Part shown: positions 1 to 9,533 of the stretch, one piece after another
Numbering within the stretch: the stretch's first letter is position 1
Layout: every line of letters begins with the position of its first letter
Assembly (NCBI GenBank): GCA_023417735.1
Contig: JAEZEK010000283.1
Coordinates: 1-19,546, forward strand
Direction: 5' to 3'
DNA length: 19,546 bases
Origin: Pseudomonadota bacterium
GTDB lineage: Bacteria; Pseudomonadota; Alphaproteobacteria; Rhizobiales; Afifellaceae
The notes under the pieces: model-generated
What the model saw: only the letters and a program-made list of their open reading frames with translations
Database searches by the model: none
What the model was told of the DNA's origin: nothing
Translations under genes and position numbers: made by a program

Positions 1-37
1 CCTTCCCGGCGCGCCCGCTCTTTCCAGAGGCATTGAA

Positions 38-346
<309 letters not shown>

Positions 347-373
347 GGCAAGGCCCTGACGAGGTAGAAGACC

Positions 374-1102
374 ATGCGTTCAGGCGTGATCGCACAGAAG
401 CTGGGCATGACCCGCGTCTACACGGAAGCCGGCGAGCAGGTGCCCGTCACGGTTCTCCGCGTCGACGGCTGCCAGGTCGTTGCACAGCGTACGGAAGACA
501 AGGACGGCTACACCGCGCTGCAGATCGGTGTCGGTCGTGCCAAGGCGAAGAACACGACCAAGGCCATGCGCGGGCATTTCGCGAAGGCCGAAGTCGAGCC
601 GAAGCGCAAGATGGCGGAGTTCCGGGTGAGCCCGGAGAACCTCGTCGACGTGGGCGCCGAGATCACCGCGGAGCATTTCGTTCCGGGCCAGTTCGTCGAC
701 GTGACGGGCACCTCGATCGGCAAGGGCTTCGCCGGCGTCATGAAGCGGCACAATTTCGGCGGCCTGCGCGCCACGCACGGCGTCTCGGTTTCGCACCGCT
801 CGCACGGCTCGACCGGCCAGCGCCAGGACCCCGGCAAGGTGTTCAAGGGCAAGAAGATGGCCGGCCACATGGGCGACGTACGCGTCACGACGCAGAACCT
901 GCAGGTCGTGCGCACCGATGCCGAACAGGGCCTGATCCTGATCCGCGGCGCCGTTCCGGGTGCCAAGGGCGGCTGGCTCCTGGTGCGCGATGCCGTGAAG
1001 AGAAAGGCGCCGGAAGGCCTGCCGCTGCCGGCTGCGATCCGCGCGCGCGGCGAGACCGCGGCCCCGGCCGAGACGGCCGCCGAGGCCGGAGGAGAGGCGT
1101 GA
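374..1102 (+). CDS. rplC: 50S ribosomal protein L3
   Basis: L3 is an early-assembly 23S rRNA-binding protein reaching towards the peptidyl transferase centre. It opens [16 protein letters not shown] and carries the long loop [22 protein letters not shown] (about residues 147-168); the GQ-x-Q stretch there is where PrmB methylates a glutamine in E. coli L3. At 242 residues it is longer than E. coli L3 (209), and the extra length is mainly an Ala/Glu-rich tail (about 215-242) of the kind I recall in alphaproteobacteria. GAGG at 361-364 precedes the ATG. The stop TGA at 1100-1102 shares one base with the rplD ATG, so translation is probably coupled. Confidence 0.98.
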   Translation: MRSGVIAQKLGMTRVYTEAGEQVPVTVLRVDGCQVVAQRTEDKDGYTALQIGVGRAKAKNTTKAMRGHFAKAEVEPKRKMAEFRVSPENLVDVGAEITAEHFVPGQFVDVTGTSIGKGFAGVMKRHNFGGLRATHGVSVSHRSHGSTGQRQDPGKVFKGKKMAGHMGDVRVTTQNLQVVRTDAEQGLILIRGAVPGAKGGWLLVRDAVKRKAPEGLPLPAAIRARGETAAPAETAAEAGGEA

Positions 1103-1722
1103 TGCAGTTCGATGTGAAGACGCTCGACGGCGAGACCGCCGGCAGCATCACGGTCTCGGAGGCGGTGTTCGGGCTCGAGCCGCGCGCCGACATCCTTCAG
1201 CGCATGGTGCGCTACCAGCTCGCCAAGCGGCAGCAGGGCTCGCACAAGACGAAGGGCCGCTCCGAGATCAAGGCGACATCGAAGAAGATGTACCGCCAGA
1301 AGGGCACCGGCTCCGCGCGCCACGGCAACAAGGCGGCGCCGCAGTTCCGCGGCGGCGGCAAGGCGTTCGGCCCGGTCGTGCGCGACCATGCCATCGACCT
1401 GCCGAAGAAGGTGCGTGCACTCGCTCTGCGTCACGCGCTTTCGGCCAAGGCCCGCGCCGAGGCCATCGTGGTGGTGGACGAGCTGAAGAGCGCGGACGCC
1501 AAGACCAAGGCGCTGCTCGCGCGCTTCGGCGGGCTCGGGCTGACCAATGCGCTGATCGTCGGCGGCACCGAGATCGACGAGGGGTTCGGCCGCGCGGCCA
1601 GGAACATCCCGCAGATCGACGTGCTGCCGATCCAGGGCATCAACGTCTACGACATTCTGCGCCGTGACCGGCTGGTCCTGACCCGGGCCGCGGTCGAGGC
1701 GCTCGAGGAGCGGTTCAAATGA
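1102..1722 (+). CDS. rplD: 50S ribosomal protein L4
   Basis: L4 lines part of the peptide exit tunnel. In E. coli it also represses its own operon through the leader upstream of rpsJ; whether that happens here cannot be judged because that leader is outside the window. The 206 residues contain the extended RNA-binding loop with [21 protein letters not shown] (about residues 60-80) and end in the alpha/beta domain [30 protein letters not shown] chose ATG 1102 over the in-frame GTG at 1099: the purine tract GGAGGAG at 1088-1094 is 7 nt from the ATG but only 4 nt from the GTG, and [10 protein letters not shown] is the usual start. The start shares one base with the rplC stop, and the end overlaps rplW by 4 nt. 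Confidence 0.97.
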   Translation: MQFDVKTLDGETAGSITVSEAVFGLEPRADILQRMVRYQLAKRQQGSHKTKGRSEIKATSKKMYRQKGTGSARHGNKAAPQFRGGGKAFGPVVRDHAIDLPKKVRALALRHALSAKARAEAIVVVDELKSADAKTKALLARFGGLGLTNALIVGGTEIDEGFGRAARNIPQIDVLPIQGINVYDILRRDRLVLTRAAVEALEERFK

Positions 1723-2012
1723 CCGACCTGAGGCATTACGACACGATCATCGCTCCGGTGATCACCGAGAAGTCGACCATGGCGTCCGAGCACAACAAGG
1801 TCGTCTTCAAGGTCGCGAACAAGGCGACGAAGCCGGAGATCAAGGCGGCCGTCGAGGCGCTCTTCAGCGTCAAGGTCGACAAGGTGAACACGCTCGTCCG
1901 CAAGGGCAAGAACAAGCGGTTCCGCGGCATCGCCGGTCGCCAGAAGGACTTCAAGAAGGCGGTCGTGACCCTCGCCGAGGGCCATTCGATCGACGTGACG
2001 ACCGGACTGTGA
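1719..2012 (+). CDS. rplW: 50S ribosomal protein L23
   Basis: L23 sits at the tunnel exit and is the docking site for trigger factor and SRP. The 97 residues (E. coli 100) show the standard core: [18 protein letters not shown] near the N-terminus, then [22 protein letters not shown] and [20 protein letters not shown]. The ATG overlaps the rplD stop as ATGA (1719-1722), which suggests coupled translation. rplB follows after a 31-nt gap. Confidence 0.97.
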   Translation: MTDLRHYDTIIAPVITEKSTMASEHNKVVFKVANKATKPEIKAAVEALFSVKVDKVNTLVRKGKNKRFRGIAGRQKDFKKAVVTLAEGHSIDVTTGL

Positions 2013-2043
2013 GCCGGAACGGATAGGAATCGGGAATAATCCG

Positions 2044-2880
2044 ATGGCACTGAAGAGCTTCAATCCGACGACGCCGGGCCAGCGCCAGCTGGTCCTGGTC
2101 GACCGTTCGGGCCTCTGGAAGGGCAAGCCCGTGAAGGGCCTGACCGAGGGGCTGACCAAGAGCGGCGGGCGGAACAATCTCGGCCGCGTGACGGCCCGCC
2201 GGCGCGGCGGCGGTCACAAGCGGACCTATCGCCTGGTCGACTTCAAGCGGACGAAGTTCGACGTGCCCGCGACGGTCGAGCGGCTCGAATACGATCCGAA
2301 CCGCTCCGCCTTCATCGCGCTGATCCGCTACGAGGACGGCGAGCAGTCCTACATCCTCGCGCCGCAGCGGCTCGCGGAAGGGGACACGGTCGTGTCCGGG
2401 CAGAGCGTCGACGTGAAGCCCGGCAACGCCATGCCGCTGCGCTCGATCCCGGTCGGCACGATCATCCACAACATCGAGCTGAAGCCCGGCAAGGGCGGCC
2501 AGATGGCCCGCGCCGCCGGCGCCTACGCCCAGATCGTCGGCCGCGACCAAGGCTATGCGATCCTGCGCATGAACTCCGGCGAGCAGCGCCTGGTGCACGG
2601 CTCGTGCATGGGCACGATCGGCGCGGTGTCGAACCCGGACCACGCCAATATCAGCCTCGGCAAGGCGGGCCGGTCGCGCTGGGCGGGCAAGCGCCCGAGC
2701 GTTCGCGGCGTCGCCATGAACCCGATCGACCATCCGCATGGCGGCGGCGAGGGCCGGACGTCGGGCGGCCGGCACCCGGTCACACCGTGGGGCAAGCCGA
2801 CCAAGGGCAAGAAGACCCGCACCAACAAGGCAACGCAGAAGTACATCCTGCGCTCGCGCCACGCCCGCAAGGGCCGCTGA
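2044..2880 (+). CDS. rplB: 50S ribosomal protein L2
   Basis: L2 is a highly conserved 23S rRNA-binding protein needed for subunit association and peptidyl transferase assembly. The 278 residues (E. coli 273) begin [17 protein letters not shown] and include [15 protein letters not shown], the SH3-like domain around [19 protein letters not shown], and the signature [20 protein letters not shown] near residues 223-242, which holds the histidine equivalent to E. coli His229. The basic tail ends [13 protein letters not shown] and GGGA purine stretches lie in the 31-nt gap upstream. Confidence 0.99.
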   Translation: MALKSFNPTTPGQRQLVLVDRSGLWKGKPVKGLTEGLTKSGGRNNLGRVTARRRGGGHKRTYRLVDFKRTKFDVPATVERLEYDPNRSAFIALIRYEDGEQSYILAPQRLAEGDTVVSGQSVDVKPGNAMPLRSIPVGTIIHNIELKPGKGGQMARAAGAYAQIVGRDQGYAILRMNSGEQRLVHGSCMGTIGAVSNPDHANISLGKAGRSRWAGKRPSVRGVAMNPIDHPHGGGEGRTSGGRHPVTPWGKPTKGKKTRTNKATQKYILRSRHARKGR

Positions 2881-2904
2881 GCGGCACCAGGTTAGGAGAC
2901 AAGA

Positions 2905-3183
2905 GTGGCACGTTCAGTCTGGAAAGGTCCGTTCTTCGACGGATACCTGCTGAAGAAGGCGGAGAAGGTGCGGGAGTCCGGCCGCAACGAGATCATCAGG
3001 ATCTGGAGCCGGCGCTCGACCATCCTGCCGCAGTTCGTGGGGCTGACCTTCGGCGTCTACAACGGCCAGAAGCACGTCCCGGTGCAGGTGAGCGAGGACA
3101 TGATCGGCCACAAGTTCGGCGAGTTCTCGCCGACGCGGACCTATTACGGGCACGCGGCCGACAAGAAGGCGAGAAGGAAGTAA
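2905..3183 (+). CDS. rpsS: 30S ribosomal protein S19
   Basis: S19 forms the head complex with S13 near the A-site tRNA. Its 92 residues equal the E. coli length, opening [21 protein letters not shown], with [25 protein letters not shown] and ending [11 protein letters not shown]. The start codon is GTG at 2905, preceded by TAGGAGA at a good distance; no in-frame ATG fits the family start. Only 3 nt separate its stop from rplV, and the rplV ribosome-binding site lies inside the last codons of this gene. Confidence 0.98.
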   Translation: MARSVWKGPFFDGYLLKKAEKVRESGRNEIIRIWSRRSTILPQFVGLTFGVYNGQKHVPVQVSEDMIGHKFGEFSPTRTYYGHAADKKARRK

Positions 3184-3186
3184 GCC

Positions 3187-3567
3187 ATGGGCAAGCCGAA
3201 GCGCGAGCGGGCGCTGAAGGACAACGAGGCGCAGGCGGTTGCGCGCATGATGCGCGTGAGCCCGCAGAAGCTGAACCTCGTCGCCGGGCTGATCCGCGGC
3301 AAGAAGGTCTCCGCGGCGCTCGCCGATCTGGAGTTCTCGCGCAAGCGCATCGCCGTCCAGGTCAAGAAGACCTTGGAGAGCGCCATTGCGAATGCGGAGA
3401 ACAATCACGATCTGGACGTCGACAGCCTGATCGTCGCCGAAGCCCATGTCGGCAAGGCGCTCGTCATGAAGCGGTTCCGGCCGCGGGCGCGCGGCCGGGT
3501 CGGCAAGATCATGAAGCCGTTCTCGAACCTCACGGTTGTGGTTCGGGAAGTCGAAGAAACCGCCTGA
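3187..3567 (+). CDS. rplV: 50S ribosomal protein L22
   Basis: L22 lines the exit tunnel; its beta-hairpin tip is where macrolide-resistance mutations arise in other bacteria. The 126 residues exceed E. coli L22 (110), mainly through a longer N-terminal part ([20 protein letters not shown]). Family landmarks are [38 protein letters not shown] and the hairpin/C-terminal [31 protein letters not shown] at about 3175-3180, inside rpsS, serves as ribosome-binding site, consistent with coupled translation. Confidence 0.97.
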   Translation: MGKPKRERALKDNEAQAVARMMRVSPQKLNLVAGLIRGKKVSAALADLEFSRKRIAVQVKKTLESAIANAENNHDLDVDSLIVAEAHVGKALVMKRFRPRARGRVGKIMKPFSNLTVVVREVEETA

Positions 3568-3578
3568 GGACGAGAGAG

Positions 3579-4280
3579 ATGGGTCAGAAGGTCAATCCGA
3601 TCGGGCTTCGCCTCGGCATCAACAAGACCTGGGATTCGCGCTGGTTCGCGGATGCCGGCGAGTACGGCAGCCTGCTGCACGAGGACATCCGCATCCGCGA
3701 GGCCCTGATGAAGGACCTCAAGCAGGCGGCGGTGTCGAAGATCGTGATCGAGCGCCCGCACAAGAAGTGCCGCGTGACCATCCATTCGGCCCGGCCGGGG
3801 ATCGTCATCGGCAAGAAGGGCGCCGATATCGAGAAGCTCCGCCGCAAGGTGGCGCGCATGACGAATTCGGAAGTGCACCTCAACATCGTCGAGGTGCGCA
3901 AGCCCGAGATCGACGCGAACCTCGTCGCGCAGTCGATCGCGCAGCAGCTCGAGCGCCGCGTGGCGTTCCGGCGGGCGATGAAGCGTGCGGTGCAGTCGGC
4001 CATGCGGCTCGGCGCCCAGGGCATCCGGATCAATTGCGGCGGCCGCCTCGGCGGCGCCGAGATCGCCCGGACCGAGTGGTACCGAGAGGGGCGCGTGCCG
4101 CTCCACACGCTGCGGGCGGACATCGATTTCGGTACGGCCACGGCGCACACCGCCTACGGCACGATCGGCATCAAGGTGTGGATCTTCAAGGGCGAGATCC
4201 TCGAGCACGACCCGATGGCGTCCGAGCGGCGGCAATCGGAGGGCGGCGGCGAGGGTCAGCGCCGGAGCCACGCGGCCTAG
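3579..4280 (+). CDS. rpsC: 30S ribosomal protein S3
   Basis: S3 lies at the mRNA entry site of the 30S subunit. The chosen ATG at 3579 gives [20 protein letters not shown], the standard start, and 233 residues, the same as E. coli; an open frame continues upstream through rplV but is a shadow. The KH domain shows [22 protein letters not shown] with its GKKG loop (about residues 66-90). The C-terminal domain has [20 protein letters not shown] and [14 protein letters not shown]. The tail is Gly/Ser/Arg-rich. A purine tract of the GGACGAGAGAG type precedes the start. Confidence 0.98.
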   Translation: MGQKVNPIGLRLGINKTWDSRWFADAGEYGSLLHEDIRIREALMKDLKQAAVSKIVIERPHKKCRVTIHSARPGIVIGKKGADIEKLRRKVARMTNSEVHLNIVEVRKPEIDANLVAQSIAQQLERRVAFRRAMKRAVQSAMRLGAQGIRINCGGRLGGAEIARTEWYREGRVPLHTLRADIDFGTATAHTAYGTIGIKVWIFKGEILEHDPMASERRQSEGGGEGQRRSHAA

Positions 4281-4309
4281 GTCGCGGCGAGGATTAAGAG
4301 AGAAGAACA

Positions 4310-4723
4310 ATGCTGCAACCGAAGCGCACCAAGTTCCGCAAGGCGTTCAAGGGCCGCATCCACGGCACCGCGAAGGGCGGGACGCTGCTCAATTTCGGCT
4401 CTTTCGGGCTGAAGGCGCTGGAGCCGGAGCGGGTGACCGCGCGTCAGATCGAAGCCGCCCGCCGCGCCATCACGCGTCACATGAAGCGTGCCGGCCGCGT
4501 CTGGATCCGGATCTTCCCGGACGTTCCGGTCTCCGCGAAGCCGACCGAGGTCCGCATGGGCAAGGGCAAGGGCTCGCCGGAATATTGGGCGGCCCGGGTC
4601 CATCCCGGACGGATCATGTTCGAGATCGACGGTGTCGGCGAGGACGTGGCACGCGAGGCGCTTCGCCTCGGCGCCGCCAAGCTGCCGATCCGCACCCGCG
4701 TCGTGACGCGGATCGCCGAGTAA
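4310..4723 (+). CDS. rplP: 50S ribosomal protein L16
   Basis: L16 organises the A-site region and central protuberance of the 50S subunit. The 137 residues (E. coli 136) start [24 protein letters not shown] and include the conserved [47 protein letters not shown] (about residues 63-110). The arginine in [12 protein letters not shown] matches the position hydroxylated by YcfD in E. coli. GAGAGAAGA precedes the ATG. The TAA stop lies 11 nt before the chosen rpmC start. Confidence 0.98.
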   Translation: MLQPKRTKFRKAFKGRIHGTAKGGTLLNFGSFGLKALEPERVTARQIEAARRAITRHMKRAGRVWIRIFPDVPVSAKPTEVRMGKGKGSPEYWAARVHPGRIMFEIDGVGEDVAREALRLGAAKLPIRTRVVTRIAE

Positions 4724-4734
4724 CGGAGCCGATG

Positions 4735-4938
4735 ATGAAGGCCAGCGACATCCGCACGAAGACGGTCGACGAACTCGGCGACGAGCTCGAGCGGCTGAAG
4801 AAGGAACAGTTCAACCTCCGGTTCCAGCGGGCGACCGGGCAGTTGGAGAAGACGGCGCGCATCCGCGAGGTCCGTCGCGACATCGCGCGCGTCAAGACGA
4901 TCGCCGCCGAGAAGCGCGCGTCGGAAGCGAAGGCATAG
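4735..4938 (+). CDS. rpmC: 50S ribosomal protein L29
   Basis: L29 is a small helical hairpin next to the tunnel exit, contacting L23. The 67 residues read as two long charged helices, with [44 protein letters not shown] as the family core. Two ATG codons stand in tandem at 4732 and 4735. GGAG at 4725-4728 is 6 nt from the second and only 3 nt from the first, so I favour 4735; starting at 4732 adds one methionine. Confidence 0.95.
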   Translation: MKASDIRTKTVDELGDELERLKKEQFNLRFQRATGQLEKTARIREVRRDIARVKTIAAEKRASEAKA

Positions 4939-4947
4939 GAGAGAGCG

Positions 4948-5190
4948 ATGCCGAAGAGATTGCTGCAGGGCATCGTCGTCAGCGACAAGGCCGACCAGAC
5001 CGTGGTCGTCAAGGTCGAGCGCCGCTTCACGCACCCGCTGCTGAAGAAGACCGTGCGCCGGACCAAGAACTACCATGCGCACGACCCGGAGAACCGTTTC
5101 AAGACCGGCGACACGGTGGTGATCCAGGAGAGCCGGCCGATTTCCAAGACCAAGTCCTGGATCGTGGTCGGCAACGAATTCCCGGCCTGA
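4948..5190 (+). CDS. rpsQ: 30S ribosomal protein S17
   Basis: S17 is an OB-fold 16S rRNA-binding protein of early 30S assembly. The 80 residues (E. coli 84) start [27 protein letters not shown] and include [43 protein letters not shown], the family signature. AGGAGAG straddles the rpmC stop. This is the last gene of the classical S10 operon. The 74-nt gap to rplN that follows contains a perfect palindrome. Confidence 0.98.
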   Translation: MPKRLLQGIVVSDKADQTVVVKVERRFTHPLLKKTVRRTKNYHAHDPENRFKTGDTVVIQESRPISKTKSWIVVGNEFPA

Positions 5191-5221
5191 CGACCGGAAA
5201 GAACAAGAACCGTGGCATACG

Positions 5222-5237
5222 GCGGGCCTAGGCCCGC
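5222..5237. promoter_or_regulatory. 16-bp perfect palindrome between rpsQ and rplN
   Basis: GCGGGCCTAGGCCCGC reads the same on both strands. As RNA it gives a 6-bp G+C stem closed by a CTAG loop, or it could be a DNA-binding site. It sits in the 74-nt gap at the classical S10/spc operon boundary, 27 nt before the rplN start. No T-run follows, so it is not an obvious intrinsic terminator, and no convincing -35/-10 pair is visible next to it. Its function is unknown. Confidence 0.6.
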
Positions 5238-5264
5238 ACGTGCAAGAGAAGAGGACGTCGCGCC

Positions 5265-5633
5265 ATGATCCAGATGCAGACGAACCTGGACGTCGCTGAC
5301 AATTCCGGGGCCCGCCGGGTCCAGTGCATCAAGGTGCTCGGCGGTTCCAAGCGGAAGTACGCCCAGGTCGGCGACGTCATCGTCGTCTCGATCAAGGCGG
5401 CGATTCCGCGCGGCCGCGTGAAGAAGGGCGACGTGATGACGGCCGTGGTGGTGCGCACCGCGAAGGACATCCGCCGCCAGGACGGCAGCGTGATCCGGTT
5501 CGACCGGAACGCCGCGGTCCTGATCGACAACAAGAAGGAGCCGATCGGCACCCGCATCTTCGGACCGGTGCCGCGCGAGCTCCGCGCCAAGAACCACATG
5601 AAGATCATTTCGCTGGCGCCGGAGGTGCTGTGA
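5265..5633 (+). CDS. rplN: 50S ribosomal protein L14
   Basis: L14 is a beta-barrel 50S protein at the subunit interface, the binding site of the silencing factor RsfS. The 122 residues (E. coli 123) start [27 protein letters not shown] and include [32 protein letters not shown] and the C-terminal [18 protein letters not shown] at 5251-5255 is 9 nt from the ATG. It is the first gene of the classical spc group. Its TGA shares one base with the rplX ATG. Confidence 0.98.
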   Translation: MIQMQTNLDVADNSGARRVQCIKVLGGSKRKYAQVGDVIVVSIKAAIPRGRVKKGDVMTAVVVRTAKDIRRQDGSVIRFDRNAAVLIDNKKEPIGTRIFGPVPRELRAKNHMKIISLAPEVL

Positions 5634-5950
5634 TGGCGGCTAAGATCCGCAAGGGCGACCAGGTGGTCGTGCTCACCGGCCGCGACAAGGGGCGCACCGG
5701 CGAGGTCATCCAGGTGATGCCCAAGGAGAACCGCGCGCTCGTCCGCGGCGTCAACGTGGTCACGCGCCACCAGCGCCAGTCGGGCGCCCAGGAGGGCGGT
5801 CTGATCCGCAAGGAATCACCGATCCACCTGTCGAACATCGCGCTCAAGGACCGGGAGACCGGCAAGTCGACGCGCGTTGGCTTCAAGATTCTGGAAGACG
5901 GACGCAAGGTGCGGGTCGCCAAGCGTTCGGGAGAGACGATCGATGGCTGA
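5633..5950 (+). CDS. rplX: 50S ribosomal protein L24
   Basis: L24 initiates 50S assembly by binding the 5' end of 23S rRNA. ATG 5633 gives 105 residues (E. coli 104) starting [25 protein letters not shown], a clear KOW motif (about residues 6-33), followed by [10 protein letters not shown] and [27 protein letters not shown] at 5621-5626 sits 6 nt before the start, inside rplN, and the start shares one base with the rplN stop. An open frame runs further upstream but has no family similarity. Its last 8 nt overlap rplE. Confidence 0.97.
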   Translation: MAAKIRKGDQVVVLTGRDKGRTGEVIQVMPKENRALVRGVNVVTRHQRQSGAQEGGLIRKESPIHLSNIALKDRETGKSTRVGFKILEDGRKVRVAKRSGETIDG

Positions 5951-6515
5951 TACGAGCGCGCCGGCGCGGGCGGACGGCCCCCGGCTGAAGAACTTCTACC
6001 GCGACGAGGTCGTGCCGAAGCTCATGGAGCAGTTCGGCTACAAGAACCCGATGATGGTTCCGCGGCTGGACAAGATCGTCCTGAACATGGGCGTCGGCGA
6101 GGCCGTCGGCGATTCCAAGAAGGTGCAGGCGGCGGCCGAGGACCTCGCCATGATCACCGGGCAGAAGCCGGTGATCACCAAGGCGCGGAAGTCGATCGCC
6201 ACCTTTAAGCTCCGCGAGGGCATGTCGATCGGCGCGAAGGCGACGCTGCGCAAGGACCGCATGTTCGAGTTCCTGGACCGCCTGGTCACCGTCGCGCTGC
6301 CGCGCGTTCGGGACTTCCGCGGCCTGAACCCGAAGAGCTTCGACGGCCGTGGCAACTATGCCATGGGCATCAAGGAGCACATCGTGTTCCCGGAGATCAA
6401 CTACGACAAGGTTGATCAGATCTGGGGTATGGACGTGATCGTCTGCACGACTGCGCAGACGGACGAGGAGGCACGCGCCCTTCTCAAGGCGATGAACTTC
6501 CCGTTCCGGCAGTGA
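5943..6515 (+). CDS. rplE: 50S ribosomal protein L5
   Basis: L5 binds 5S rRNA in the central protuberance and contacts S13 and P-site tRNA. The chosen ATG at 5943 gives 190 residues (E. coli 179), with a short alphaproteobacterial-type N-terminal extension ([16 protein letters not shown]) before the core [20 protein letters not shown]. Further landmarks are [39 protein letters not shown] and [20 protein letters not shown] at 5929-5933 lies 9 nt upstream, and the start overlaps the end of rplX by 8 nt, implying coupling. In E. coli S8 represses this operon at an RNA site near the start of this gene; I did not identify that site here. Confidence 0.97.
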   Translation: MADTSAPARADGPRLKNFYRDEVVPKLMEQFGYKNPMMVPRLDKIVLNMGVGEAVGDSKKVQAAAEDLAMITGQKPVITKARKSIATFKLREGMSIGAKATLRKDRMFEFLDRLVTVALPRVRDFRGLNPKSFDGRGNYAMGIKEHIVFPEINYDKVDQIWGMDVIVCTTAQTDEEARALLKAMNFPFRQ

Positions 6516-6541
6516 ACCGGGCGGATTGAGAGGTCGAGACG

Positions 6542-6847
6542 ATGGCGAAGAAGAGCGCGATCGAGAAGAACAAGCGCCGGGCGCAGATGGCGGACCGGTA
6601 CCGGGCGAAGCGCGCCCAGCTGAAGGCGATGTCCGCGGACGAGAGCCTGAGCGATCAGGAGCGCTTCACGGCGCGGCTGAAGCTCGCGGAGCTTCCGCGG
6701 AACTCGTCGCCGACGCGGGTGCGGAACCGGTGCGAGGTGACGGGCCGTCCGCGCGCCTATTACCGGAAGCTCAGGATGAGCCGTATCGCGCTGCGCGAGC
6801 TGGGCGGGGACGGCAAGATCCCCGGCCTCGTGAAGTCGAGCTGGTAG
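6542..6847 (+). CDS. rpsN: 30S ribosomal protein S14 (zinc-free type)
   Basis: S14 is a 30S head protein. The 101 residues equal the E. coli form and represent the long, zinc-independent type: only one cysteine is present, in [27 protein letters not shown], where zinc-binding S14 would have CxxC pairs. The N-terminus [20 protein letters not shown] is typical. GAGAGGT lies just upstream of the ATG. rpsH follows after 10 nt. Confidence 0.98.
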   Translation: MAKKSAIEKNKRRAQMADRYRAKRAQLKAMSADESLSDQERFTARLKLAELPRNSSPTRVRNRCEVTGRPRAYYRKLRMSRIALRELGGDGKIPGLVKSSW

Positions 6848-6857
6848 GAGAGCGCGG

Positions 6858-7256
6858 ATGCTCATGAACGATCCCCTCGGGGACATGCTGACCCGGATTC
6901 GCAACGCGCAGATGCGCGGCCGCGGGACGGTCACGACGCCGGCCTCCTCGCTTCGGGCCCGTGTGCTCGAGGTGCTGCAGGCGGAAGGCTACATTCGCGG
7001 CTATGCCGAGGCGACGACGGACAACGGCAAGGCCGAGTTCCAGATCGAGCTGAAGTACTATGACGGCCAGCCGGTCATCCGCGAGATCCAGAGGGTCTCG
7101 AAGCCGGGCCGGCGCGTCTATGCTTCCGTGCGCAACATTCCCCGCGTCTCCGACGGCCTGGGCGTTTCGATCCTGTCCACCCCGAAGGGCGTGATGACGG
7201 ATCATGAGGCGCGCACGCAGAATGTCGGCGGCGAGGTTCTCTGCCGCGTGTTCTGA
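6858..7256 (+). CDS. rpsH: 30S ribosomal protein S8
   Basis: S8 binds helix 21 of 16S rRNA and in E. coli is the autogenous repressor of the spc operon. The 132 residues (E. coli 130) read [21 protein letters not shown] at the start and end with the family motif [22 protein letters not shown]. There are in-frame ATGs at 6858 and 6864; the first has the better distance from the GGAGAG just downstream of the rpsN stop codon. rplF follows after 28 nt. Confidence 0.97.
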   Translation: MLMNDPLGDMLTRIRNAQMRGRGTVTTPASSLRARVLEVLQAEGYIRGYAEATTDNGKAEFQIELKYYDGQPVIREIQRVSKPGRRVYASVRNIPRVSDGLGVSILSTPKGVMTDHEARTQNVGGEVLCRVF

Positions 7257-7284
7257 ACGCGGAAATCGAACAGGTACGAAACAG

Positions 7285-7818
7285 ATGTCTCGAATTGGCA
7301 AGAAGCCGGTCGCCGTACCGCAGGGCGTGCAGGCGGATGTCGACGGCCAGACCGTCCGGGCCAAGGGGCCGAAGGGCGAGCTCGTCGTCGTGCTTGCGGA
7401 TCGCGTCGCGGTGGCGCAGACCGACGAAGGGATCAAGGTCGACCCGCGCGACGATTCGAAGGAGGCCCGCTCGCAGTGGGGGATGTCCCGCACGCTCGTG
7501 CAGAACATCGTCACCGGCGTCTCCAGTGGGTTCGAGAAGCGGCTCGAGATCAACGGCGTCGGCTACCGCGCGCAGGTCCAGGGCAAGGCCCTCAATCTGG
7601 CGCTCGGCTACAGCCACGACGTGGCCTATCCGATCCCGGAAGGGATCCAGATCCAGTGCCCCAGGCCGACGGAGATCGTCGTCAGCGGGATCGACAAGCA
7701 GCAGGTCGGCCAGGTCGCCGCCGAGATCCGCGCCTACCGGCCGCCGGAGCCCTACAAGGGCAAGGGCGTGAAGTACGCGAACGAGTTCATCTTCCGCAAG
7801 GAAGGCAAGAAGAAGTAA
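7285..7818 (+). CDS. rplF: 50S ribosomal protein L6
   Basis: L6 sits near the factor-binding region of the 50S subunit. ATG 7285 gives 177 residues, the E. coli length, with the standard [15 protein letters not shown] start. It has two similar alpha/beta domains (about residues 1-80 and 83-177), the second with [29 protein letters not shown] and the C-terminal [18 protein letters not shown] signature. The upstream region is A-rich with a weak GGTACGAAACAG; longer open frames upstream are not supported. Confidence 0.97.
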   Translation: MSRIGKKPVAVPQGVQADVDGQTVRAKGPKGELVVVLADRVAVAQTDEGIKVDPRDDSKEARSQWGMSRTLVQNIVTGVSSGFEKRLEINGVGYRAQVQGKALNLALGYSHDVAYPIPEGIQIQCPRPTEIVVSGIDKQQVGQVAAEIRAYRPPEPYKGKGVKYANEFIFRKEGKKK

Positions 7819-7828
7819 CGGGGTCGCT

Positions 7829-8191
7829 ATGGCTACGAACAAATCCAGCGAGGACCGCCGCAAGGGTCGGGTCCGCAAGGCGATCAAGCGGGCCGCGAAC
7901 GGCCGGCCGCGGCTCTCCGTCTTCCGCTCCTCCAAGCACATCTACGTGCAGGTGATCGACGACGTGCGCGGCCACACGGTCGCGGCCGCGTCCAGCCTGG
8001 AGAAGGCGCTGTCGGAGGAACTCAAGTCCGGCGCGGACAAGGCGGCCGCGACCGCCGTCGGCAAGCTGATCGCGGAGCGCGCGAAGGCGGCGGGCGTCGA
8101 TCGCGTCGTGTTCGACCGCGGCGCTTACATCTATCACGGGCGCGTCAAGGCGCTGGCCGATGCCGCACGCGAGGGCGGCCTCGAGTTCTGA
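7829..8191 (+). CDS. rplR: 50S ribosomal protein L18
   Basis: L18 binds 5S rRNA together with L5 and L25. The 120 residues (E. coli 117) have a basic N-terminus ([34 protein letters not shown]) and the conserved end [29 protein letters not shown] weak ACGGGG lies before the ATG, 10 nt after the rplF stop. Confidence 0.98.
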   Translation: MATNKSSEDRRKGRVRKAIKRAANGRPRLSVFRSSKHIYVQVIDDVRGHTVAAASSLEKALSEELKSGADKAAATAVGKLIAERAKAAGVDRVVFDRGAYIYHGRVKALADAAREGGLEF

Positions 8192-8228
8192 GCGCGGCTC
8201 GCTGACACACGAACGAACGGATTTTATC

Positions 8229-8801
8229 ATGGCGCAACGGGAACGGCAGCACGGGCGCGATCGGCACGGCGAGCGCGAGGAAAGCGAATTCGTCGACAAG
8301 CTCGTCCACATCAACCGCGTCGCGAAGGTGGTGAAGGGCGGCCGGCGCTTCGGCTTCGCGGCGCTCGTCGTCGTCGGCGACCAGCGCGGCCGGGTCGGTT
8401 TCGGCCACGGCAAGGCGCGCGAGGTGCCGGAGGCGCTCCGCAAGGCCACCGAGGCTGCGAAGCGCGGCCTGATCCGCGTCGCCCTTCGCGAAGGCCGGAC
8501 GCTCCATCACGACGTCGCCGGCCGGCATGGTGCGGGCAAGGTGATCGTGCGCGCCGCGCCGGCGGGCACGGGCATCATCGCGGGCGGCCCGATGCGCGCC
8601 GTCTTCGAGACGCTGGGCATTCAGGACGTGGTGGCGAAGTCGCTCGGCACGTCGAACCCCTACAACATGATCCGGGCCACGTTCGACGCGCTGAAGCGCG
8701 AGGACAGCCCGCGCTCGGTCGCCGCACGCCGCGGCCTGAAGGTGTCCAGCCTGCAGGCCCGCCGTCGCGACGCCGACCAGGCGGCCGCCCAGGAGGCCTG
8801 A
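8229..8801 (+). CDS. rpsE: 30S ribosomal protein S5
   Basis: S5 is part of the decoding fidelity region and the mRNA entry channel of the 30S subunit. ATG 8229 gives 190 residues (E. coli 167), with a charged N-terminal extension [19 protein letters not shown] before the core [31 protein letters not shown]. The double-stranded-RNA-binding-like domain is followed by [38 protein letters not shown]. There is no strong Shine-Dalgarno; the start is preceded by GGATTTTATC, AT-rich for this genome. Confidence 0.96.
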   Translation: MAQRERQHGRDRHGEREESEFVDKLVHINRVAKVVKGGRRFGFAALVVVGDQRGRVGFGHGKAREVPEALRKATEAAKRGLIRVALREGRTLHHDVAGRHGAGKVIVRAAPAGTGIIAGGPMRAVFETLGIQDVVAKSLGTSNPYNMIRATFDALKREDSPRSVAARRGLKVSSLQARRRDADQAAAQEA

Positions 8802-8803
8802 GC

Positions 8804-8998
8804 ATGGCGAGCACCGGAAAGACAATCACGGTCGAGCAGATCGGCAGCCCGATCCGCCGGCCAGTCGTCCAGCGCCAGACGCTGATCGGCCTCGGCCTGA
8901 ACAAGATGCGCCGCCGTTCGACGCTGAACGACACGCCCGAAGTGCGCGGCATGATCGCGTCCGTCAGCCACCTCGTCCGGATCGTGGACGAGGCCTGA
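8804..8998 (+). CDS. rpmD: 50S ribosomal protein L30
   Basis: L30 is a small 50S protein. The 64 residues (E. coli 59) show the family core [30 protein letters not shown] with [29 protein letters not shown] at 8791-8796, inside the last codons of rpsE, is 7 nt from the ATG, so this gene is probably translated by ribosomes finishing rpsE (2-nt gap). Confidence 0.97.
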   Translation: MASTGKTITVEQIGSPIRRPVVQRQTLIGLGLNKMRRRSTLNDTPEVRGMIASVSHLVRIVDEA

Positions 8999-9026
8999 CC
9001 GGCTCCAACGCCAGGGATTGAACCCG

Positions 9027-9512
9027 ATGAAGTTGAACGAACTCACCGACAACGAAGGCGCGACCAAGACGCGCAAGCGCGTCGGCCGCGGCATCGGCTC
9101 CGGCAAGGGCAAGACCGCCGGCCGTGGCGTGAAGGGACAGAAGTCGCGCACCGGCGTCGCCATCAAGGGCTTCGAGGGCGGACAGATGCCGCTCCATCGG
9201 CGCCTGCCGAAGCGCGGATTCACCAATGTCTCGGCGCGTGACTATGCGGAGGTGACTCTGGGTCGCCTCCAGACGGCCGTCGATGCCGGCAAGCTCGACG
9301 TTGCGGAGACGATCGACGGCGCTGCCCTGAAGCGCGCCGGCGTGATCCGTCGCGAGAAGGACGGCGTGCGCGTGCTCGGCGGCGGCGAGCTCACCGCGAA
9401 GCTGAACCTCGACGTCGCCGGCGCCACGCGCTCCGCGATCGAGGCTGTCGAGAAGGCGGGCGGCACGATCAAGGTCGCCCAGAAGGCGGAAGCCGCGGAC
9501 GCGACCGCGTAG
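9027..9512 (+). CDS. rplO: 50S ribosomal protein L15
   Basis: L15 is a late-assembly 50S protein. ATG 9027 gives 161 residues (E. coli 144) and the canonical [30 protein letters not shown]. The Gly/Lys/Arg-rich region continues [16 protein letters not shown], then [17 protein letters not shown]; the C-terminal domain holds [25 protein letters not shown] at 9018 would add three residues, but AGGGA at 9013-9017 is 9 nt from the ATG and overlaps the TTG start region, so ATG is preferred. secY follows after 21 nt. Confidence 0.96.
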   Translation: MKLNELTDNEGATKTRKRVGRGIGSGKGKTAGRGVKGQKSRTGVAIKGFEGGQMPLHRRLPKRGFTNVSARDYAEVTLGRLQTAVDAGKLDVAETIDGAALKRAGVIRREKDGVRVLGGGELTAKLNLDVAGATRSAIEAVEKAGGTIKVAQKAEAADATA

Positions 9513-9533
9513 CGGACGCCGATCGGAGTTCAC

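Noticed and set aside
508..1434. Long minus-strand open frame (308 codons) opposite rplC/rplD
   Set aside because: Antisense shadow of two certain ribosomal protein genes in high-GC DNA; composition is Arg/Ala-rich with no family pattern.
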